16,711 nt of DNA from CAXFCD01 sp964001155 (GTDB taxonomy: Bacteria > Fidelibacterota > Marinisomatia > Marinisomatales > UBA1611). Both the position numbers and the translations under genes were made by a program. Location of the stretch: the NCBI GenBank assembly GCA_964001155.1, contig CAXFCD010000166.1, positions 1-16,711 on the forward strand, in the 5' to 3' direction. The notes under the pieces are model-generated. The model saw only the letters and a program-made list of their open reading frames with translations. It was not told where the DNA came from and did not search any database. Of this stretch, positions 1 through 6,625 are shown one piece after another; position 1 is the stretch's first letter, and each line of letters begins with the position of its first letter.

Positions 1-6
1 AGACAT
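1..6 (-). CDS. Possible start of a further downstream gene, cut by the window edge
   Basis: On the minus strand the gcvH stop codon TAA (positions 9-7) is followed with no gap by ATG (6-4) and TCT (3-1). This would be an abutting gene start of the kind seen in coupled operons. A GAGGA stretch lies 13 bases upstream of this ATG, which is further than ideal for ribosome binding. Only two codons are visible, so no function can be read. A glycine-cleavage gene such as gcvP would be a natural guess after gcvH, but that is context alone. Confidence 0.3.
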
Positions 7-384
7 TTATCCGACGAATTCCTCGTATGATAAAAAGTTCATGAGTTCATCTTTTTCTTCAGGATTAGATGGGGAAATTTTCACCAACCATCCATCACCA
101 TAAGGATCAGAATTTACTGTTTCTGGCGAATCTTCCAAATCTTCATTGACAGCAGTGATGGTACCGGAGATTGGTGCATATAATTCGGAAACAGTTTTCA
201 CTGCTTCAATTTCGCCAAAGGTATCGCCGGCAGAAATTTCTTCTCCAACTTCCGGGAGTTCCACGAAGATCACATCACCCAATTGGCTTTGAGCATAATC
301 TGTGATGCCAACGGTCACTTCATCATTATTATAATTAGCCCATTCGTGCTCTTCAGTGTACAATAAATGGTCGGGCATGTTCAT
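7..384 (-). CDS. gcvH: Glycine cleavage system H protein (lipoyl carrier)
   Basis: The H protein carries the aminomethyl group of glycine on a lipoyl-lysine arm between the P, T and L proteins of the glycine cleavage complex in the cytoplasm. The 125-residue product has the usual family length (about 125-130). It shows the conserved N-terminal EEHEW segment (11-15), VGITDYAQ (25-32), GDVIFVELPEVG (36-47) and the lipoylation site EAVKTVSE with Lys63. The ATG at 384-382 overlaps the accC stop as ATGA. An AGGAAG sequence lies 7 bases upstream, so this start is preferred over the second ATG two codons later (378-376). It is the last complete gene of the efp-accB-accC-gcvH run. Placement beside acetyl-CoA carboxylase genes rather than gcvT/gcvP is less usual, although the gene beyond the edge is unknown. 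The product could also serve as a lipoyl donor in a GcvH-based lipoyl relay; that is inference. Confidence 0.95.
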   Translation of the reverse strand: MNMPDHLLYTEEHEWANYNNDEVTVGITDYAQSQLGDVIFVELPEVGEEISAGDTFGEIEAVKTVSELYAPISGTITAVNEDLEDSPETVNSDPYGDGWLVKISPSNPEEKDELMNFLSYEEFVG

Positions 385-1757
385 ATTTTTTCTTCCTTGT
401 AAGCGTATTTTTCAGGATCGTAATCAAAGGTTTCAAGAAAACTTGTATCAAACTCTCCAGACTTAAATTTTTCATCTTCCATGATAGCCATTTGATACGG
501 AATTGTGGTTTTTGGACCGGCAATGATGGTCTCCTCCAAAGCACGCTGCATGCGGATAATGGCGCGTTCTCTGTTTTTCGCATGGACAATAATTTTACCA
601 ATCATAGAGTCATATTGTGTCGGAATCTGATATCCTGCATAAGCGTGGCTATCAACACGAACGCCTTTCCCACCTGGCATATGAAAATTGGTGATTTTGC
701 TCGGAAACGGCATAAAATTGTTTGCGGGATCCTCTGCGTTAATCCGACATTCGATGGAATGCCCGCGCAATTTAAATTTTTGTAAATATTCAGGGCATTC
801 CAATCCGGCGTGCATTTTGAGCTGTTGTTTGATAAGATCAGCGCCGGTTACCATTTCCGTAACAGGATGTTCCACTTGAATTCGCGTATTCATTTCCATA
901 AAATAAAAATCTTTATTTTTATCCATGAGGAATTCGATGGTCCCAACACCAACGTAATCCACAGCTTTCGCACCTGCCACGGCTGCTTCACCAATCCGTT
1001 TTCGCGTTTCTTCGTCCACCAAAGGTGATGGTGATTCTTCAATCAATTTTTGATGACGCCGCTGGATAGAACATTCCCGTTCGCCCAAGTGAATGGCATT
1101 TCCGTGTGTGTCCGCTAATATTTGGACTTCAATATGTCGTGGATTTTCAATGAATTTTTCAATGTAAATATCGCCGTTCCCAAAAGCAGTCAACGATTCC
1201 TGATTGGCAGATTTGTAAGCAGGTATTACATCTTCAGATTTTTTCACCAAACGCATGCCGCGTCCACCACCACCGGCAGAAGCTTTCAGCATAACGGGAT
1301 ATCCCATTTCATCCGCTTTTACTTTAGCATCCTCAGGACCATCTAAAATTCCTTCTCCACCGGGGACCACAGGAATACCGGCAGCTTTCATGGTAGATTT
1401 TGCCTTGGCCTTATTTCCCATGGAATCAATGATTTCCGGAGACGGACCTAAAAACGTGAAATCATTTTCAGCACAAATTTTCGAAAATTGAGCCGATTCA
1501 GACAGGAATCCATATCCCGGGTGGATCGCATCAGCACCGGTGATTTCACCGGCAGCAATAATTCGCGGAATATTTAAATAACTCTCTGAACTGGGCGGCG
1601 GACCGATGCAAACAGCTTCATCTGCAAATTTTACATGGAGAGATATTTCATCTGCTGTGGAATAAACAGCCACAGTTTTAATATCTAACTCATGACATGC
1701 TCGAATCACGCGGAGTGCAATCTCACCCCGGTTGGCAATCAGTACTTTTTTAAACAT
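381..1757 (-). CDS. accC: Biotin carboxylase subunit of acetyl-CoA carboxylase
   Basis: AccC carboxylates the biotin on BCCP with ATP and bicarbonate, the first half-reaction of malonyl-CoA formation for fatty acid synthesis. The 458-residue product is close to the E. coli length (449). Visible landmarks are the N-terminal KKVLIANRGEIALR (3-16), HPGYGFLSE (79-87), the ATP-grasp glycine-rich loop ASAGGGGRGM (159-168), ERECSIQRRHQK (226-237) and the catalytic segment EMNTRIQVEH with Glu288, Arg292 and Glu296. Glu275 is the expected further metal ligand. The ATG at 1757 is five bases after the accB stop. No Shine-Dalgarno sequence is visible, suggesting translation by reinitiation from accB. The stop overlaps the gcvH start. 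Pyruvate and propionyl carboxylase subunits share this fold, but the stand-alone BCCP directly upstream makes accC the best call. Confidence 0.97.
   Translation of the reverse strand: MFKKVLIANRGEIALRVIRACHELDIKTVAVYSTADEISLHVKFADEAVCIGPPPSSESYLNIPRIIAAGEITGADAIHPGYGFLSESAQFSKICAENDFTFLGPSPEIIDSMGNKAKAKSTMKAAGIPVVPGGEGILDGPEDAKVKADEMGYPVMLKASAGGGGRGMRLVKKSEDVIPAYKSANQESLTAFGNGDIYIEKFIENPRHIEVQILADTHGNAIHLGERECSIQRRHQKLIEESPSPLVDEETRKRIGEAAVAGAKAVDYVGVGTIEFLMDKNKDFYFMEMNTRIQVEHPVTEMVTGADLIKQQLKMHAGLECPEYLQKFKLRGHSIECRINAEDPANNFMPFPSKITNFHMPGGKGVRVDSHAYAGYQIPTQYDSMIGKIIVHAKNRERAIIRMQRALEETIIAGPKTTIPYQMAIMEDEKFKSGEFDTSFLETFDYDPEKYAYKEEKI
392..397 (-). promoter_or_regulatory. Shine-Dalgarno sequence of gcvH, inside the end of accC
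   Basis: On the minus strand AGGAAG (397-392) lies seven bases before the ATG at 384, within the last codons of accC. It supports the first ATG, which overlaps the accC stop as ATGA, over the ATG two codons downstream. The arrangement suggests gcvH translation is both coupled to accC and able to initiate on its own. Confidence 0.55.
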
Positions 1758-1762
1758 GACTA

Positions 1763-2215
1763 TTAGGCAGGGTCAATCAAAAACAATGGTTGGTTATATT
1801 CAACCGGTTCACCGTTTTTCACATTTACTTTGGTCAATGTTCCATCAAATTCAGCTTCAATTTCATTCATGATTTTCATAGCTTCTATGATGCATAGAGT
1901 TTGACCTTTTTTCACAGAATCACCCTCAGAAACAAATGGTGGGTCATCCGGTGTTGGTGATGCATAAAATGTTCCAGGCATTGGTGATAGCAATTCTTCT
2001 CCTTTTGCTGCAACCGGAGCGGAGGATTCAGGCTCAGAAGCTGGTGGTGCTGATTGCACAGGAGCCGCTGCTAAAGGTGCTGCTGTAGGTACTGCTGATG
2101 CAACACTTGCACTTTTGGTCACTCTGTATTTTCGCCCCCAAAAATTCACCTCGATCTCATTCACATTGGAATTTTCCAGGATATAGATAATCTCTTTTAA
2201 TTTATCTTGCCACAT
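1763..2215 (-). CDS. accB: Biotin carboxyl carrier protein of acetyl-CoA carboxylase
   Basis: BCCP carries carboxybiotin from AccC to the carboxyltransferase AccAD, whose genes are not in this window. The 150-residue product is close to E. coli AccB (156). An N-terminal segment (1-34) is followed by an Ala/Pro-rich flexible linker (about 35-70) and a C-terminal biotinyl domain. The biotinylation motif EAMKIMNE carries Lys114. The insertion before it, SPTPDDPPFVSEGD (86-99), matches the 'thumb' typical of bacterial AccB and separates it from lipoyl domains and most decarboxylase biotin domains. The ATG at 2215 has a strong AAGGAG (2226-2221) five bases upstream. It lies 19 bases after efp and 5 bases before accC; efp-accB-accC is a gene order known in several phyla. 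Confidence 0.96.
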   Translation of the reverse strand: MWQDKLKEIIYILENSNVNEIEVNFWGRKYRVTKSASVASAVPTAAPLAAAPVQSAPPASEPESSAPVAAKGEELLSPMPGTFYASPTPDDPPFVSEGDSVKKGQTLCIIEAMKIMNEIEAEFDGTLTKVNVKNGEPVEYNQPLFLIDPA

Positions 2216-2234
2216 AGTTTCTCCTTGTCAAATT

Positions 2235-2798
2235 TTATTCTTTAGACCGTTCAACATAATCGCCGGTTCGGGTATCGATTCGCAATTTATCGCCTTCTTC
2301 GATAAATAATGGCACATTCAGCGTGAACCCAGTTTCAACTGTTGCGGGCTTATTTGCACCTGTTGCGGTATTTCCTTTAAATCCTGGTTCAGTTTCTGTC
2401 ACTTCCAAGATAACGTGCGAGGGTAACCGAATATCTAAAACTTCACTACCGTCAAACAGTAAATCTACATTCATGCCGCCGGTAAGAAAATTCTTTCCAG
2501 CGCCTACAGACTCAGTTGGGATATTGATTTGATCATAGGTGTCATTATCCATGAAAACGAAAAAATCACCATCATCATATAAGAATTGCATTGCTTTGGC
2601 TTCCACACGAATAAATTCCAGTTTATGACCTGAATTAAAGGTTTCATCAATGATTTTTCCCGATTGAATATCTTTCAATTTTGTCCGGACGAATGCGCCG
2701 CCCTTCCCGGGTTTGACGTGCTGGAATTCCACCACTTTCATCCGTTTATTTTTATGAAGAATGACAGCGCCATTCCGAATATCTGCTGTTGTTGCCAT
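2235..2798 (-). CDS. efp: Translation elongation factor P
   Basis: EF-P binds stalled ribosomes between the P and E sites and promotes peptide-bond formation at polyproline stretches. The 187-residue length is normal. The N-terminal KOW-like domain carries the loop HVKPGKGGAFVR, with the tip residue Lys32, the position post-translationally modified in many bacteria. A lysine argues against the EarP/rhamnosyl-arginine type. The C-terminal OB domain ends with the family signature GDKLRIDTRTGDYVERSKE (169-187). The ATG at 2798 is preceded by AGGA (2807-2804) with a five-base spacer. A 114-bp gap separates it from the BatD-like gene upstream, so an internal promoter is plausible. No modification-enzyme gene (epmA, epmB, earP) is in the window. 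Confidence 0.97.
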   Translation of the reverse strand: MATTADIRNGAVILHKNKRMKVVEFQHVKPGKGGAFVRTKLKDIQSGKIIDETFNSGHKLEFIRVEAKAMQFLYDDGDFFVFMDNDTYDQINIPTESVGAGKNFLTGGMNVDLLFDGSEVLDIRLPSHVILEVTETEPGFKGNTATGANKPATVETGFTLNVPLFIEEGDKLRIDTRTGDYVERSKE

Positions 2799-2837
2799 GA
2801 ATGTCCTAAAGGGATTAAAAAGTTAAGCCTGAAATTT

Positions 2838-2861
2838 ACGACGGGACTTCGCTGGTTCAAA
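2838..2861 (-). promoter_or_regulatory. Weak promoter candidate upstream of efp
   Basis: Reading the minus strand, TTGAAC (2859-2854) is followed after 16 bases by TAAATT (about 2837-2832), each matching four of six sigma-70 consensus positions. It would transcribe efp-accB-accC-gcvH, whose first ATG is at 2798. Promoter consensus in this phylum is not known to me and such matches arise easily in AT-rich DNA, so this is only a candidate. Confidence 0.18.
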
Positions 2862-2873
2862 CGGAGGGAATTT

Positions 2874-2895
2874 GGTAATTGGGGGCCAATTAACC
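2874..2895 (-). other. Hairpin-forming inverted repeat after the BatD-like gene
   Basis: The arms ggtaattgg (2874-2882) and ccaattaacc (2886-2895) pair over nine bases with one bulged base around a three-base GGG/CCC centre. The structure begins 17 bases after the BatD-like stop codon, a usual place for a 3' end. The following minus-strand bases (AAATTCCCTCC) have no T run, so it does not qualify as a canonical intrinsic terminator. It may be an mRNA-stabilising 3' structure or a protein-binding site. Confidence 0.35.
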
Positions 2896-2912
2896 GGCTG
2901 TTTATTTAATTA

Positions 2913-3773
2913 TTAAATTTGTGAAATAAGAGATGAAATTTTTTCCATATCCGAATTCATTTTATCCGGTGTAGGAATGTCTCTTGCATATTTTACCATA
3001 TCTGCTTCGGATAAAAATTGATGCCATTCTGAAAATTGCTCATCATCCAAAGGGAAAAGTGGTCTGAATTCTTGAATTTCTTCCGTGGTCATTTCCAGAG
3101 CTCGAATGAAATATTTTGTTTCAATGTATTCGCGGGAAATGTGAGACAAATCTGCATAATATTCTTTTGAAAGGCCATTTAGGTCTAAATCCCGGAGGCG
3201 ACGTTGTGCTCTTTCTTCTGGTGTTTCTATATTGGCATAATCAACTTTTTGGTATTGAACTTCTTGTCGTTGTCGCCACGTCCAAATCATACCACCAAAA
3301 ATCAAAATCAAAAGGGTTCCCAAAACAACCAATCGAGTGGGGAAAACACCTTTCACCGGTACGGGACCCTTGATGGGTCGAAAATCTTCGGCATCGGCCG
3401 TTGCAAGAATGGAATGGACCTTGAAATATAATTTTTCTACTGTGAGAGAATAATTTCGACTTCCGTCATCGTGCATAATGTCAACTTGATATTCAGGTGT
3501 GGAAAAACTGCCTGTGTCCCAAGCCATGAGCTCAAATTGAATTCCGGTGAGTTTCCCATTTTCGTGGATCAAGGATTGATTCCGTATCGAAATTGTATCA
3601 TTAATTTCTCCCAATTCAGGAAATCGGATCGATTGATCTTTTTGCCCTTCCACTTTAACTGACCAAGAAAATACATCTCCGATGAACCCTTCGGTCGTGT
3701 CAATTTCGGAAATAACAGAAAGGCTTTGTGGCATTGCCACAGAAAAAAACAATGAAAGGAGGAAAACTCTCAT
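2913..3773 (-). CDS. BatD-like single-pass membrane protein of the MoxR/DUF58 cluster
   Basis: The 286-residue protein starts with a signal-like segment (about 1-14, ending near PQS). A beta-rich extracytoplasmic region follows (about 20-125) with a SWSVKVEG strand and RFPELGEIND (50-59). After DFRPIKGPVPVK (130-141) comes a transmembrane helix (about 147-166) and a soluble C-terminal helical domain. The C-terminal YFIRALEMTTEEIQEF is like the tail segment found in BatD/DUF4381-type partners of MoxR clusters. BatD proteins are membrane components of Bacteroides aerotolerance-type operons with an unclear biochemical role. It is shorter than typical BatD (often 500 or more residues), so it may be a reduced BatD or a DUF4381-like relative. 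The ATG overlaps the DUF58 stop by one base (TAATG), indicating translational coupling. The family call is by motif and context. Confidence 0.65.
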   Translation of the reverse strand: MRVFLLSLFFSVAMPQSLSVISEIDTTEGFIGDVFSWSVKVEGQKDQSIRFPELGEINDTISIRNQSLIHENGKLTGIQFELMAWDTGSFSTPEYQVDIMHDDGSRNYSLTVEKLYFKVHSILATADAEDFRPIKGPVPVKGVFPTRLVVLGTLLILIFGGMIWTWRQRQEVQYQKVDYANIETPEERAQRRLRDLDLNGLSKEYYADLSHISREYIETKYFIRALEMTTEEIQEFRPLFPLDDEQFSEWHQFLSEADMVKYARDIPTPDKMNSDMEKISSLISQI

Positions 3774-4648
3774 TAATGACGTTTTTCTCTCTTTTTAAAA
3801 AAGGACATGAGCGGTTCTACATAATCCTGGTCTGTGGAAATGGGAATCAAATCTAATCGTATTTTCCGAGCCTCTTTTTGGAAGTGCTCCTGCTTTGTTT
3901 GGATTTCTTTTTTGAGTCGGTCTCTTGCGTCTTTTGAAGAAGTATCCACCCAAAAAGATTCACCCGTTTCCGGATCTTCCATTTTTAAGAGTCCTAAGTC
4001 CGGCATATCGGATTCAGCCGGATCAAGCAATCTAATCCCAATCACATCATGCTTTCGATTTACCACTTTTAATGATGCCCAATAGTCTTCATCTAAAAAG
4101 TCGGATATGATAAAAACAACACTTTTACGCTTCGCAACCTTCAAGAGATAGTCTAAAGCATTTCTCAGAGAAGTTCCGCTTCGTTCCGGTTCGGTGTAAA
4201 GTAATTCCCGAATAACACGAAGGACATGGCTCTTCCCTTTTTTCGGAACCACATATTTTTCGATTTCATCCGAAAAAAGAATCAAGCCCACTTTGTCATT
4301 ATTCTTGATAGCTGAAAAACCTAGGACAGCAGCAATCTCCGCACCCATTTCTCGTTTTAATTGTTGTCCTGAACCAAATTCTCCAGACGCAGAAATATCG
4401 ACCAATAAATAAACTGTCAGTTCACGTTCTTCTTCAAAAACTTTGATAAATGGAGAACCCGTTCGCGCTGTCACATTCCAATCTATGAGCCGAATATCGT
4501 CTCCTTGCTGATATTCTCGAACTTCTGAAAATGTCATTCCTCTCCCTTTGAAAACTGAATGATACTCACCACCAAACAAGTCATTTACAAGACCGCGAGT
4601 CCGAATCTCAATTTGTTTTACTTTTTTCAGTATTTGTCGGGGAATCAC
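3773..4648 (-). CDS. DUF58 family protein with a von Willebrand A-type fold
   Basis: DUF58 proteins occur next to MoxR ATPases and are thought to act with them as metal-binding vWA-like partners in complex assembly or stress resistance; the substrate is unknown. The 291-residue product has the family's N-terminal block: TRGLVNDLFGGEYHSVFKGR (17-36), VREYQQGDDIRLIDWNVTAR (43-62) and VFEEERELTVYLLVD (70-84). The MIDAS-type DxSxS motif is Asp84-Ile-Ser86-Ala-Ser88. No transmembrane segment is evident, so it is probably cytoplasmic. The start codon is GTG (4648-4646). An in-frame TAG lies two codons upstream and the conserved N-terminal block begins almost at once, so no other start fits. No Shine-Dalgarno sequence is seen. 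It follows moxR after 126 bp and overlaps the BatD-like gene by one base. Confidence 0.9.
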   Translation of the reverse strand: MIPRQILKKVKQIEIRTRGLVNDLFGGEYHSVFKGRGMTFSEVREYQQGDDIRLIDWNVTARTGSPFIKVFEEERELTVYLLVDISASGEFGSGQQLKREMGAEIAAVLGFSAIKNNDKVGLILFSDEIEKYVVPKKGKSHVLRVIRELLYTEPERSGTSLRNALDYLLKVAKRKSVVFIISDFLDEDYWASLKVVNRKHDVIGIRLLDPAESDMPDLGLLKMEDPETGESFWVDTSSKDARDRLKKEIQTKQEHFQKEARKIRLDLIPISTDQDYVEPLMSFFKKREKRH

Positions 4649-4667
4649 TGGCTAACTAAGGAAATAT

Positions 4668-4696
4668 GAAAATTTGTTTAACATCAATTAAGTCAA
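4668..4696 (-). promoter_or_regulatory. Weak promoter candidate before the DUF58 gene
   Basis: On the minus strand TTGACT (4696-4691) matches five of six bases of the sigma-70 -35 box, but the -10 region at normal spacing (TTTTCA) is poor. The better CATATT is 21 bases away. It lies between an inverted repeat (4723-4765) and the GTG at 4648, so a separate transcript for the DUF58 and BatD-like genes is possible but not shown. Confidence 0.22.
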
Positions 4697-4722
4697 CTGA
4701 TTTGATTTTCAATTGTAAGAAA

Positions 4723-4765
4723 ACGTATAACGTAATTATGAAATTAAACTTATTACGTTTTACAT
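4723..4765 (-). repeat. Long inverted repeat between moxR and the DUF58 gene
   Basis: The left arm acgtataacgtaat (4723-4736) and right arm attacgttttacat (4752-4765) are complementary at 12 of 14 positions. The inner eight (aacgtaat/attacgtt) are perfect, with a 15-base centre. It starts 10 bases beyond the moxR stop in the direction of transcription and is followed by a short TTTTC tract. It could be a weak, AT-rich terminator or processing stem separating moxR from the DUF58 gene, or a dyad operator for the downstream genes. The sequence shows the symmetry; the role is inferred. Confidence 0.5.
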
Positions 4766-4774
4766 ATTTTCGGA

Positions 4775-5770
4775 TTAAGGAACTTCAACAACTTCAAATA
4801 ATCGTTGAATCACATCTTCCGGTGTTAATTCTTCGGCCTCTGCTTCGTAGGTCAGAATGACACGATGTCGCAAAACATCTGCTCCAATGTAACGTATATC
4901 TTCAGGTGTGATGTAACCACGATGTTCTGTGAATGCACGAGCCTTTGCAGCACGAATCAAATTAATGGTTGCCCGAGGAGATGCCCCAAAATCAATTATC
5001 CCTTCCAAATCACCTAAACCATGACCTTCCGGATCTCGCGTGGCAAAAATGAGATTTAACACATAATCTTCAACCTTTTCATCCACATAAATGTCATGAA
5101 TCACTTGTTGTGCTTCCAAAATGGCTTCCGGCAACACGACAGACTTTACATCATCCAAATTGATTGATTTTGTATTTTGTCGAAGGACTTTACGTTCCGA
5201 TTCCCTATCAGGATAATTCACCACAAGTTTAAACATGAAACGATCCACTTGCGCTTCAGGTAGAGGATATGTCCCTTCTTGTTCGATGGGGTTTTGGGTT
5301 GCCATGACCAAAAATGGAGACGCCAATGGGAATGTATTCTCTCCGATGGTCACTTGCCGTTCCTGCATGGCTTCTAATAATGCACTTTGCACTTTTGCAG
5401 GAGAACGGTTAATCTCATCTGCTAAAATGATATTAGAAAAAATGGGACCTTTCCGTGTATCAAATTCACCGGTTTTTTGGTTATAGATCAATGTTCCCAA
5501 CAAGTCAGCCGGGAGCATGTCCGGTGTGAATTGGATTCGTTGAAAATCCGTATCAATGAGTTTCGCCAATGTATTGACGGTTAAAGTTTTTGCTAAACCG
5601 GGAACACCTTCTAATAAAATGTGTCCGTTAGCCAGCATGGAAATGATAATCTTGCTCACCAATTCATCTTGGCCAACAATAATTTGATTCATCCCCTTTT
5701 TTAAATCATCTACAAAAACAGAAGCTTTCGAGATTCGTTCATTAATCTCGGTTAAACTGAATTCACTCAT
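4775..5770 (-). CDS. moxR: MoxR family AAA+ ATPase
   Basis: MoxR ATPases are chaperone-like AAA+ proteins thought to help assemble or activate metal-dependent and vWA-containing complexes. The 331-residue product has the normal length. Motifs are a VGQDE segment (32-36), Walker A GVPGLAKT (55-62), the MoxR-typical QFTPDMLPADLLG (80-92), Walker B ILADE (115-119) followed by INRSPAKVQSALLEAMQE, and the sensor-1 region MATQNPIEQEGTYPLPEAQ. The lid domain carries GASPRATINL and the C-terminal EDVIQRLFEVVEVP. The ATG at 5770 is 12 bases after the lipoprotein stop and has no clear Shine-Dalgarno sequence, so it is probably co-transcribed with the lipoprotein gene. The DUF58 and BatD-like partners follow. 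The family is certain; the substrate is unknown. Confidence 0.95.
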   Translation of the reverse strand: MSEFSLTEINERISKASVFVDDLKKGMNQIIVGQDELVSKIIISMLANGHILLEGVPGLAKTLTVNTLAKLIDTDFQRIQFTPDMLPADLLGTLIYNQKTGEFDTRKGPIFSNIILADEINRSPAKVQSALLEAMQERQVTIGENTFPLASPFLVMATQNPIEQEGTYPLPEAQVDRFMFKLVVNYPDRESERKVLRQNTKSINLDDVKSVVLPEAILEAQQVIHDIYVDEKVEDYVLNLIFATRDPEGHGLGDLEGIIDFGASPRATINLIRAAKARAFTEHRGYITPEDIRYIGADVLRHRVILTYEAEAEELTPEDVIQRLFEVVEVP

Positions 5771-5782
5771 AGGATAAAACTT

Positions 5783-6517
5783 TTAAGATGTAATATGTTT
5801 AAGGGCAGGGATTTCTTCGATACCTTTGCCAAGGAATTCAATCTCGAATTTGACGGAGGGCGCTAATTCATGAGTTGGAAATCTTTCCAGAAATGTTTTG
5901 TATTCAATTTCAGCGCTCTTGGGGTCATTCACCACATTGGCATAAATATAACCAATCATGAAAAGAGCATGCGCTTCCTGAGAGGAGCCGCCATATTTTT
6001 CGATCACTTTGCGGTATTCCTGAATAGCAGTGGTAAAATCACGAAAATCATTCATGTAGAGATCTCCCAGCATATACTGTGCCTTGGGCGTCAATTCATG
6101 ATCCGTATACTTTTCAATCATGAACATCAGGTGTTCTACAGATTCTTTAATCATTTTTCGTTTCCGGAGAGATTCCGCCTTATTCAGGATAAATTCCGGA
6201 AAATGGTCAATTTCCTTTTGGGCTTGATTTCCCTGGACTGAACTACCATAGTTATTTACAGTTGATTCGAGAGCGGAATATCCGGAGACCAAGTCATTCT
6301 TCCAGTTCAAATGAATGGTTGCCAATTTGTATTGGGCATGAGATGCCAAACTATCCTGTGGATATTTTGATACCAGTTTTTCCAATCCGGAAATAGCTTG
6401 GTCCGTTTCATTATTTTTTAAATTTTCACTGGATAATTCAAATAATTCATCGGCTGATTTTGAACAGCCAAAGATAAAGAGTAATCCTAAAAATGAGAGA
6501 AAAAGTTGAGTTTTCAT
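5783..6517 (-). CDS. TPR-containing lipoprotein, BamD/YbgF-like
   Basis: The 244-residue protein begins with a lipoprotein signal peptide: hydrophobic residues 5-16 and a lipobox IFGC with the lipidated Cys18 (Phe at -2 is slightly atypical). The rest is helical repeats of TPR type. Examples are the repeat around QAISGLEKLVSKYPQDSLAS and the C-terminal repeats AIQEYRKVIEKYGGSSQEAHAL and AEIEYKTFLERFPTHELAPS. Such lipoproteins include BamD, which binds BamA, and the YbgF/CpoB periplasmic proteins. It lies downstream of tamB-tamA and 12 bases before moxR. An AGGA five bases before the ATG (AGGAAG, 6526-6521) gives a good ribosome site. A role as an outer-membrane scaffold protein is inferred; orthology to BamD is not established from sequence alone. 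Confidence 0.75.
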   Translation of the reverse strand: MKTQLFLSFLGLLFIFGCSKSADELFELSSENLKNNETDQAISGLEKLVSKYPQDSLASHAQYKLATIHLNWKNDLVSGYSALESTVNNYGSSVQGNQAQKEIDHFPEFILNKAESLRKRKMIKESVEHLMFMIEKYTDHELTPKAQYMLGDLYMNDFRDFTTAIQEYRKVIEKYGGSSQEAHALFMIGYIYANVVNDPKSAEIEYKTFLERFPTHELAPSVKFEIEFLGKGIEEIPALKHITS

Positions 6518-6596
6518 TATCTTCCTGTTATTTAAAAGCGGCGGAAATTAAGGCCTGTTTTTCTTCCTAAAAAGTGTTGGTTGTGGTTTAATGCAC

Positions 6597-6621
6597 AAAT
6601 GTTTTTTCAGTTCCAACATTT
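6597..6621 (-). other. Small inverted repeat just after tamA
   Basis: The arms aaatgtt (6597-6603) and aacattt (6615-6621) pair perfectly around an 11-base loop, four bases beyond the tamA stop. No T run follows on the minus strand, so a Rho-independent terminator is not supported; it may only stabilise the 3' end of the tamBA transcript. The rest of the 108-bp gap shows no convincing promoter for the lipoprotein-moxR genes. Confidence 0.3.
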
Positions 6622-6625
6622 CAAT

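Noticed and set aside
353..601. Minus-strand frame of 82 codons overlapping accC and gcvH
   Set aside because: It runs in an alternative frame across the conserved accC 3' end and has no family features.
5870..6241. Open plus-strand frame of 123 codons opposite the lipoprotein gene
   Set aside because: It lies entirely opposite a gene with clear lipoprotein and TPR features, and its product shows no recognisable motif; it is an antisense shadow.
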